Assembly (NCBI GenBank): GCA_030268105.1
Contig: BSDZ01000080.1
Coordinates: 558,001-622,000 of the forward strand
Reading direction: 5' to 3'
Origin: Volvox africanus
Taxonomy: Eukaryota > Chlorophyta > Chlorophyceae > Chlamydomonadales > Volvocaceae
Length of the DNA stretch: 64,000 bases
Part shown: in pieces, positions 56,168 through 64,000 of the stretch
Layout: each line of letters begins with the position of its first letter
Position numbering within the stretch: the first letter of the stretch is position 1
Translations under genes and position numbers: made by a program
The notes under the pieces: model-generated
Seen by the model: the letters and a program-made list of their open reading frames with translations, nothing else
Databases searched by the model: none
Told to the model about the DNA's origin: nothing

Positions 56168-57133
56168 CATCTCGTTGAGTTTTACCAGAGCAGACCTGCT
56201 CTAAATTTTCTCTGTCTGAGTTATCCATCTGTTAATTAGTTATACAAACCTTGCCATAATATATTTCTATAGGCGTTTTATAGTGGATCCTGCGACAATC
56301 CGTTTGGCTTAACAACAAGCAGATGCACCGTAATCCCGGAAAGCCAATTGGGTACTCGGTTGATAAGTCTGTATAGCTCAATACATAACGCCTTGTGTTC
56401 ACGTTAAATCGCGAATGCCCGCTTTCAGTACCTCACAGTGCGTAAGATAACGCATCATATTTGAATTCAGCTAACGCATTTTTACTGTTTCAAATGCTGT
56501 ACAAGTGCGTGTCCTTGTGTGTGATCCGCTTTAGGAGTAGCGATTCGCAAAGTCACAATTGTCCGTTCAGTCTCACGAAGCACAAAAGCTGGTTAAGCAC
56601 TAAGAAATTTAAAGAAAGAATTTGGTATAAGCAAATTGGAAAGTGCTCTCTAAATCGGATGGATATTTTGACAAGCTTTTTAGCCGCTCGCAGTAGGCGC
56701 GCGTTCAGTCCAAGCATGCCAAACGCACGAAAGCATTCATACGCACATTAAGTGAAGTAACATAGGCTAACGCAAAGCTAACACGCACATCCGTTGTATT
56801 TGGGTATGTCTTATATTCAATTTATTCTTGAACGCCTGTATGTATGTACGCTAATGGTGCCAAGTAAGCACCAAGCATCATTTTAACGTGCACTTCGGCA
56901 CTTCATACGTCACATTAGCTACTATCTAGCCTGGCTAATGTGGCTTATTTACAAGAGTATCTGACAAATAGGTTTAGAGAAAGCTTTCGGGTCAACCGGG
57001 CGGGGGGGCAAGGCGCGAACGTTATTAGTGCAAGCCTTAAATAACACATTGAAAAGGGTTTATGAAATATTTTTAAAATAATGTAAACAGTCGATTATTA
57101 TGAGCATGCAAAGTTGGCCATACGGCAGTTGTC
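56168..57133. other. Stretch without recognised genes
   Basis: Low-complexity and AT-leaning unique sequence. An ATG-initiated frame at 56461-56751 has no domain or repeat signature, and no splice signals of note were seen. Confidence 0.4.
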
Positions 57134-57218
57134 GGGACGGGGGACGAGGGACGGGGGACTGGGGACGGGGGACGGGGGACCGGGGACGGGAGACGGGGGA
57201 CGGGGGACAGGGGATGGG
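57134..57218 (+). repeat. G-rich minisatellite
   Basis: About a dozen imperfect GGGGGAC / GGGGAC units on the plus strand. It has many runs of four or five G, so G-quadruplex formation is plausible. Confidence 0.9.
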
Positions 57219-57379
57219 GTTCATATACATATACATTCCTCCACGAAGTTATGGATCGGAATCAGGAAAGGGCGGCACCTGTAGTTCTGCGCATGTGCAC
57301 GTGCACGCGCACACACACAAAGGGCTTATGTTAACTGCTCCCGGCCAGCGTCAGGCCCAGTCAAATACCTAACACAAAC

Positions 57380-57994
57380 ACATACAACCAATATCACACG
57401 CAGACACAGACGCTCGTGCACGCACGCAGGATAGTCGTACAACTCGCACATGCACGCAGTCCTGCTCTATGCCCAAATCGAACAGGAGCTTGCGAAGCCA
57501 CAGCGCCTCACGTGTGGCAGACGCCGTGGCCATGTATTTGCCTCGACAGATGACGTTGCAACAGTCGGCTGCAAGCGGCTCTTCCAGCAGATCGCGGTAC
57601 CATTCAGCAGGAAAACGAACCCCGTGGTGGACCGATGGCTTTCGTGGTCCTTTGCCCAATCGGCATCGGAATATCCCTCTACCACCAAACTGCCACGCTT
57701 GTAGTGCAGCCCGAACTTCATCGTGCCCTTCACGTATCTTAGAAAACCCTTAGCCGCCTCCCAGTGAGTCTGGGTAGGCGCCGACATGAACCACGCCAGC
57801 ATGTAGACAGCCTGGGTAATGTCAGGACGCATGCAGGTCGCCAAATACATCAGGCTACCGATTAGCTCATGAAAACGCGTCTCATCCTCAAGCGCCGGCT
57901 CATTCTCTTTTGCCGCTCTCAGATCAATTGCAGGGCCCAGGGGAACCGACTGCTCCTTGGCCTCTGCCATCCGGAACCGCTGCAACAGCTCCAC
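57380..57994 (-). pseudogene. Copia RNase H region
   Basis: Conserved words include FHELIGSLMYLATCMRPDI, GYSDADWAKDHESHRSTTGF, CWKSRLQPTVATSSVEA and, in a second frame, MATASATREALWLRKLL. The frame changes near 57530, immediately after SSVEA, so the gene is broken. Confidence 0.85.
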
Positions 57995-58172
57995 AGTATA
58001 AGGCCGCTATGTAAGCCTCAGCTCACCCCCTGCTTTGTTGCGCTCCACTTCCATACCCAGGAAGAGGGACACCTCCCCCAGATTGTTCATATCATACTCC
58101 CTCATTAGCTTCTCCTTCCTACTTGGAGGCCTGGAACCCCAGCTGCTCTAGGGTCCCGCGCAACTTCTTATG

Positions 58173-58721
58173 CTATGCCATGCTTGCTTGTCGCAGGCCG
58201 TACAACGCCCGCTTCAACTTGCACTTCATGCCTGCACCACCTGCAGTATAACCGGGCAGCTGGTTGCAGTGTATCTCCTCTTCAAGCTCCCCATTCATGA
58301 ATGCCGTGCGCACGTCCAAGTGCTGCACGTCATACCCCTTCTCCGTTGCCATGGCCAGAAAGGAACGCACAGTGACTTGGTTACACTTTGGTGCAAACAC
58401 CTCGTCAAAATCGACGCCCTCTTTTTGTCTGAACCCCTTGGCAACAAACTGAGCCTTGTACCTCTCAATCTCTCCCTCTGCATTACGCTTTACGGCATAA
58501 ACCCACATCACAGGCATCACATTCACACTGAGTGGTGGCTTGGCAAGGTCCAATGTATCATTGGTGGCAAGAGATCTAATCTCCTTATCCATTGCCTGCT
58601 GCCAGTGTACAGCCTCCCTGCCTGCCATGGCCTCCTCGTACGACTCAGGAACTACAACATTCCGCAGCAGCGCGGCCTGTGCATTGTGACGTGCAGGTAA
58701 CTGTCCGCGGTTGTTGCGCAC
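58173..58721 (-). pseudogene. Copia reverse transcriptase region
   Basis: RVT_2 signature: ESYEEAMAGREAVHWQQAMD, MWVYAVKRNAEGEIERYKAQ, FVAKGFRQKEGVDFDEVFAP, and LDVRTAFMNGELEEEI, then LKRALYGLRQA. The YxDD-containing part expected just downstream (about 58000-58150) is not in a clean frame. Confidence 0.85.
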
Positions 58722-59139
58722 TGGATAGCGACGGCCAGGTGGGTTCTCATCAACCCCTCCAGCTGTGCCGTCATCTTCACCTCCGACATCTGGCTGCGCC
58801 TCATCCCCTCCCTGGCTCTCTACGCCGGGCTATCCAATCTCACCCTGCTCCTGAGCAGTCTCTTGCGCCCCCTAACTGATCTTTTCCTGCCGAGAATTCC
58901 GCCATGGGGATCTGGTCAGCCGACTCGGCCCCATCACTGCTACCACTGTCACTTTGACGGCTGCCTTTGTCCACAGGCATTTTCCAGTATCTGTAGTTAT
59001 TTTTAAAATTCAGCAGATACATTTCTGTAAACATGATAAATTTTGCTCCTTCGTCAAGCTCGGCAAGGCTAGACACAACAGTTTATAGTGTAGTAGAGAT
59101 TTAGGGGACATAACAATTAGCGGTTTCCTAAAACGTCAT

Positions 59140-59722
59140 TTAATCTGACGACGTAGAAGATTGAATATTGAAGCTGCAGTTGTCATCAAAAACCGCGTTC
59201 GAGCTCACAAGGACCTTGTCCTCGACCAAAATTCGGTATGATTTGCTGCCACGCTCGTATTCCACGAACACCCCCTTGACAGCAGTTGGATCTAGCTTAT
59301 TGCGCGGCTGCTGGTCCTGATACACCCATGCAGTGCAGCCAAACGCACGAAAACCAGACACGTCAAGCCGCACGCCCAGGAACACCTCGAAGGGTTTGAC
59401 GGTAATGGGGGAGCAGTTGTGAATCACGCACGCCGTATTGATAGCTTCGGCCCACATCTCCTGCTGTAACCCCGAATTCCTCAGCATGGCTCAGCCCCGG
59501 TCTAGCAGTGTGCGGTTTAGCCTCTCGGCTCTGCCGTTTTGCTCAGGTGTGCGGGGTCCAGACTAATTATGTTGTGTACCATGTTATGCAAAGAATGCTT
59601 CCATTTCGCGATTTATGTACTCACTGCCATGGTCACTCTGCACGGACCGCAGCTCACACCTTGACTGCCTCTCCATGCATAGGAGAACTTCCTTCATGGT
59701 CGATGCGACCATATGCTTTTTG
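59140..59722 (-). pseudogene. Copia integrase, C-terminal half
   Basis: Includes SVQSDHGSEYINREMEAFF (second catalytic Asp region) in 59584-59722. In 59140-59487 it has EMWAEAINTACVIHNCSPI, FRAFGCTAWVYQDQQPRNKL, then GVFVEYERGSKSYRIL, the usual tail of copia integrases. The two parts lie in different frames. Confidence 0.8.
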
Positions 59723-60540
59723 GGGCGGGGCCCCGGCGCGAAGCGCTCAGGGGGGCCCCGCCCTGTGGGATTGCCCATGTCCGTTGGTCTCTCTGTAACG
59801 GACCAAACATAATATCTCACCCGGCGGAAACACGATATTTGTCACATATTACATTCTATATTGCAAGGTATCTTTATTTTGGCCAATAATAATCGTACAA
59901 ACAAGTCTGTCAGTCTCCTTTGGCCCCGGTCAAGGTCACATCAACGCCTCTTGGCCTAAATTTCATTCCAAAAGTTGCCGCGTCTCTCATAATGGAATTC
60001 TGGCATGGCGGCGTGAAATGAATCGAACAACCAGTTTGGGTGACTAAGCTGCTCTCACAGGCATGGCGATTTGCCACCAGCAGGTCAACGAATTTGCTTA
60101 CAGTTATCTACAAAGAATGTAATGTTTGTACAATTAATTTAAGCCAATTATCGGGGCAGAAGAGTTCCACAGTGCCGACATGGAGCTCGATGCTGTGGGG
60201 TGAATTGCTGAAGCCGCAGGCATTTCGGAGATACAGCTTAAAGCTTTCCATCAGTATTACTGGCGACACTCTAACATTTGACGTCCTTGCCGTTCGCTTT
60301 GGAAAGGCCTCCGCCAACACGCGCGCGCGGATTGGCCTTCGCGCGCGCGCGCGTCCCTTGGGACGTGAGGTCCCTGCCCTTGCGTTTGCAGTCGCTTGCT
60401 TGCTGAACGTCATGAGCCGGCATCATCGCGACCTCGCAAACTTCAAACCGTTTCATTGTGAAGTAACCGGCCTGTGTGGATTGTCGGGGCCCCCGCCCTT
60501 TTTCCGGCTTCGAGGAAGCCGACACCCTACTTGTCGTCAC
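59723..60540. other. Unidentified insert of about 0.8 kb inside copia integrase
   Basis: The integrase reading is interrupted between the TTSR-like words at about 60545 and KEVLLCMERQ at about 59700, which would normally be adjacent. The insert is GC-rich at its ends (GGGGCCCCG palindromic words near 59735-59765, GGGGCCCCC near 60488). It contains a CGCGCG run near 60320-60352. No target duplication or coding region was recognised. It may be a non-autonomous element. Confidence 0.5.
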
Positions 60541-61146
60541 ACAACACACCACCCCAAAGTTCGACGCTTCAACTAGGACAGTGAGAACGTACTTTGCGCC
60601 TCCAAGGGACGGCATGGGCATTTCAACTACATCCGTGTGTACTCCGTCCATCACGCCCCTTGGCCTGTCGCTTGACTTTGGTTAGGACATGCGGGTCGCC
60701 TTGGTTTCAACACACATGTCACATTTCCCCTTGGTACGTGTATACTTCAGGATTTCGTCGACGCTCACCTACATCCCGTCCACCATCTTTGCTGCCCTTC
60801 CTAGGTTTTCGTACCACAGGTGGCCGTACCGCCGATGCCACTCTTCAATGGACTGCTCTAGCACCGTGAGAGTTTTCAGAGACTCACAGGCATGAAAGGC
60901 AGGGATTCCAGGAACCACATGCAGTCCACCATGATAACTTCCAGGGGTGGTTCCTGTTTCAGGAAGCAAATCCTGGGTCTATGTCACCTTTCTTCATGTA
61001 CCACTTCCGCTTGGGAGGTAGATGTTGCCTCTCCTTAGCTAGGAAGTTCAAGCCTGCTTTCACCATCTTGCCTAGTGAAATCAACCGGTGCCCAGCCCCA
61101 GGGATGTGAACGATGTCCTTGAGTGTCACCATGACCCTGTTGTACG
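60541..61146 (-). pseudogene. Copia pre-integrase and integrase N-terminal region
   Basis: Scattered frames include IVHIPGAGHRLISLGKMVKA (61,050-61,130), EEWHRRYGHLWYENL (H…H of the GAG-pre-integrase/HHCC zinc region), KCDMCVETKATRMS (C-x2-C) and VHTDVVEMPMPSLGGAKYVL (first catalytic Asp region, HTD). Stops separate them. The region is cut at 61146 by the A4 LTR. Confidence 0.8.
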
Positions 61147-61960
61147 TGTTGTATCCTTCCTTTCTCGATCACGCACTGAATCTGCACGTCTGGGTGTTAG
61201 CTACGTGTGCACCATGCTTACAAACAGCAAGGCGATTCAATGCGAGTAAGATGACAGCGGAAGACTCAGCAACAAGGAAAGATCCAACTTACAATAGTCT
61301 TCGATTACAGAATGGTAGTCTGCCGTCAGACCCTGCGGGCAATGTTCATCATCCGGCTGGAGATGGAATGCTAGAATAGCTCAGGCCGAATATAAAGGAG
61401 TAAAACGTATATGTGGGAATTAGATTGAGTGGAGTACGCGAGTACTTAATCCAAAGTAGCGTTGAGCCGACTTCGGTCTCTAGGCGGCCGTCCTCGCACC
61501 TATCACGTCGTGATACCGATGTGCAGTACAGGTCTCACTGGATTCCGATCTCAAGTGTGAGTACCTTCGTAGCACTGTTCTGAATATCGCGTAATCTGTG
61601 ATATTAATGGATGCAACGTATGCAATATGCGAAGGTCCAAATATCAATATTCGGTTGCCGACCCAACCATCGCGATCGTCGTGTTCCCGCATACGCGTAT
61701 GATTTATGAGGTAAATGAGGTAATAATATTTAAAGTATTATTACGTGATATAATATGCCAATGGATAGATCGCGCATTGATATCAGCCTCGGGTCAAACA
61801 TGTTGACCGTCAGCGTGATGTCGCAGATGATAATGCGACGTGCCTGATTAGCTAGATATACTCGAATATATCATGCTAATATGATTATATCATGCTCAGT
61901 AGTGCTTGAACGGATTGTAGCCTACTTTGGCGTAAACGGTGATGGAACTGGCGTACAACA
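61147..61960 (-). repeat. 3' LTR of A4
   Basis: 814 bp. In element sense it starts TGTTGTACGCC and ends GGATACAACA. It is clearly diverged from the A1-A3 LTRs but keeps the AT palindrome block (AATAATATTTAAAGTATTATT near 61723-61742) and a CTGCACGTCTGG-type word near the 3' end. The polypurine tract, reverse, is at 61961-61976. Confidence 0.85.
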
Positions 61961-62019
61961 ACTATCCCCCCTCCCGTATGCCGCGTCCTCGCTGCATCAC
62001 ACAGCATCGACTGCAGGGA

Positions 62020-64000
62020 TCATTGGGTCTGTGTGGCACGTAGAAGAGCTTCCTCCAATAGGGGCTTCATTTCTGGTGAGAAATTACGCGTCGGCTCCCA
62101 AGAGTTGTGCTCGCTAGAATAGCCAGTCCATTTGACCAGGTACTCGTGTACCGCTCGCTTGCATCGTTGTCGACCTGTACGATGAACCCGATAATCTAGG
62201 ATTCACTCCACATCATACACCTTTTGTTTGCCTGCGATCCAGGTCTCGGGACCAGGGTCCATTACTGCAGGGGCATCGGTGTTGTTTGTAACGGGTGCTG
62301 TGCCGCGATAAGGGCGGATGAGGGAGATATGAAACGTGGGGTGAATATTCATGTCAGGAGGTAGGGATAGCTCCACAGCTACATTTCCTACCATGCGAAC
62401 AACGGGATATGGACCCAACGTGCAGTTTGTGCGTTCGGTTTGACCATCAGTCTGCAGGTGGTACGCTGTGCTCAGGTTGACACGCATGCCAACTAGCTTG
62501 CAGAGCGCTTCCCAAAACTTAGACGTGAACTGCCCACCGCGGTCCGAGATCACATTTTTGGGAACCCCGTGTAACCGAACCACGTTATCGAAAAACAAAC
62601 GTGCGGTTTGTTCAGCCGTGCAGGATGATGTGCATGGTGCTAGGTGAACCATCTTAGTCAGACGATCGACCATTACGAACACCGCATCATATCCCCCCTC
62701 AGTTTTGGGCAGCGCGACTACGAAGTCCATGGAAACACTTTCCCAAGGCGCATCCGGGACAGGCAACGGTTGCAACAACCCATGACCCTTACCGGACAAA
62801 GCCTTATTGCGCTGGCACAGACTGCATGTCTGTACGAAGTTCGCCGCATCGTTAGCCAAACGAGGCCACCAAAAGGAACGTTGCACCAACTCGACCAACC
62901 GCTTGCTACCAGGGTGTCCTGCCAACGGGTCCTCGTGGAACCGCGCAAGGATGTCATAGCGTAGCACGTCGTCGTTCGGAATGACGATTTGCGTAGCTGC
63001 ACCCTCCGTCCGTAGCCAAAGGCCATTCTGCTTGCAAAGGTTTTCTACATTAGCCGGCTCCGAGAACCAGGCATCTGCGTTGTAGGCCACCTTCAACCGC
63101 TCTGCGAGGTCCATCGCGATCGGCACCTCCTCGTTATGCGGCCGCACGACGGGCGCTGCTAAAATTGCAGCGTGTAGCGACGGATGTCGACTGAGAGCAT
63201 CGGCAATATTCAGTTTACCAGAAATGTACTCCCAGGTGCAGTCGAACCTAGCTAGGTATTCCATCCACCTAGCCTGACGGCGGTTCAACGTCGGAACGCT
63301 TTGCAAAAACGTTAGGGGCTTGTGGTCAGTCTTTAAAGTAAATGGGCGTCCCTCGAGGTAACAGCGCCATTCCTTTAAAGCATGCAGCACTGCCAGAAGC
63401 TCCTGTTCCCCGGTGGTATACCGAATCTCCGCACCAGAAAACTTCTTACTCGTGAAGGCGATCGGTTGCCCTTCCTGTAACAATACAGCGCCGCTTCCAA
63501 ATACTGAGGCATCAGACACTACCTCAACACGAAACGGCAACGAGTAATCAGGGAATGCAAGGGTGACATCTTCGGCAACGATTCGCTTGAGCTCTTCGAA
63601 TGCCCGCTGGCATTGCGACGTCCACAACTCGAGCGAAACGAAAACGCCTTTGCGAGTTAAGTTAGTAAGCGGGGCCGCAATGATGGAATATTTTTCAATG
63701 AACTTTCGGAAATAATTGGTCAAGCCAAGGAACTTACGCAGCTCCGTGAGGTTCTGAGGCGCGGGCCAATCACGAACAACGGCGACCTTCCGCAGGTCCA
63801 TCTTCATACCAGTGGCCGACACAATGTGGCCTAAATATTCCACCTGAGGCTGCACCCAAAAGCATTTGGCGCGTTTAGCAAACAATTGCTCCCGCCTCAT
63901 AACGTTGAGCACGAGCCGAAGATGCTCCAAGTGCTCCTCGCGCGTCTTAGAGTAAACCAAGATGTCATCCAGGTAGCAAACAACGAACCTGTCGATAAAC
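62020..64000 (-). pseudogene. pol: Pol of A4, partial at the window edge
   Basis: Open from the window edge through YLDD of reverse transcriptase (about 63970), RNase H (SDASVFGSGA) and integrase (HHCC region, SMDFVVALP, SDRGGQF, TDGQTE). A deletion then fuses TERTNCTLG directly to PYPVVRMVGNV near 62414, removing the integrase C-terminal core. TGA at 62203-62205 replaces an Arg codon just before the chromodomain, whose YLVKWTGYSSEHNSWEPTRN region is readable at 62020-62200. Confidence 0.88.

Larger units (their letters stand above)
57380..61146 (-). mobile_element. Decayed Ty1/copia retrotransposon, 5' cut by A4
   Basis: Minus-strand order is protease or pre-integrase, integrase, reverse transcriptase (RVT_2 type) and RNase H. 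Integrase before reverse transcriptase is the copia order, opposite to the gypsy elements in this window. It has many stops and frameshifts. No LTR was recognised at its 3' side. The 5' side ends at the A4 LTR. Confidence 0.85.
61147..64000 (-). mobile_element. Diverged family-A chromovirus A4, 3' part
   Basis: A 3' LTR followed (minus strand) by the polypurine tract and pol. It is inserted in the copia element and runs off the right edge of the window, so its 5' end and target duplication cannot be checked. Confidence 0.85.

Noticed and set aside
56461..56751. 96-codon ATG-initiated frame in the otherwise empty 56-57 kb stretch
   Set aside because: No recognisable domain, repeat, signal peptide or splice context, and the length is within chance expectation.
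60300..60360. CGCGCGCG run as possible Z-DNA or CpG regulatory element
   Set aside because: Short, inside an unidentified insert in a dead element, with no nearby gene to regulate.

Overview
The window looks like nuclear DNA from a green alga, most probably a volvocine or Chlamydomonas-type species. This is an inference from four signals. There are spliced genes built of GGA[I/L/V]-type 'polymorphic outer membrane protein'-like beta-helix repeats. There are short telomere-like tracts of the CCCTAAAA (TTTTAGGG) type. TGTAA-type polyadenylation words occur in the LTRs. There are abundant chromodomain-bearing Ty3/gypsy LTR retrotransposons. No bacterial operon, rRNA, tRNA gene or CRISPR array was seen.

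Layout. (1) 0.5-9.4 kb, minus strand: the 3' part of a large multi-exon secreted beta-helix repeat gene. Its introns hold microsatellites, a GTAC-rich minisatellite and several copies of a short interspersed repeat. (2) 9.65-53.19 kb: a 43.5 kb nest of LTR retrotransposons from two chromovirus families. Family A has LTRs of about 830 bp and copies A1, A2, A3. Family B has LTRs of about 422 bp and copies B1, B2, B3. (3) 53.19-54.75 kb, minus strand: the 5' part of a gene with a signal peptide and beta-helix-type sequence, most simply the same gene as (1). (4) 55.33-56.17 kb: a solo family-A LTR with a perfect 5-bp target duplication. (5) 57.4-61.15 kb, minus strand: a decayed Ty1/copia element. 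(6) 61.15-64.0 kb, minus strand: the 3' end of a diverged family-A element (A4), inserted in the copia element and running off the window.

The nest can be ordered from target-site duplications. B2 (duplication atttg) and B3 (ctgtg) both sit inside B1. B1 (gcctt) sits inside the 3' LTR of A3. A1 is inserted in an intronic short repeat (caggg). The right-hand partner of that caggg is present in inverted orientation beside the 3' LTR of A2. A host-gene exon (15491-15566) is trapped in the inverted piece. Its reading phase matches the exon at 9379, so retrotransposon-mediated inversion has broken the host gene.

In both families gag and pol lie in one frame separated by a single UAG stop, which is present in every copy. 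Each also has a short spliced-looking leader ORF upstream of gag. Pol order is protease, reverse transcriptase, RNase H, integrase and chromodomain. B3 is the best preserved copy, with LTRs differing at about 2 positions and one extra stop. The other copies carry shared or private stops, frameshifts and short deletions. No copy seen here is fully intact.
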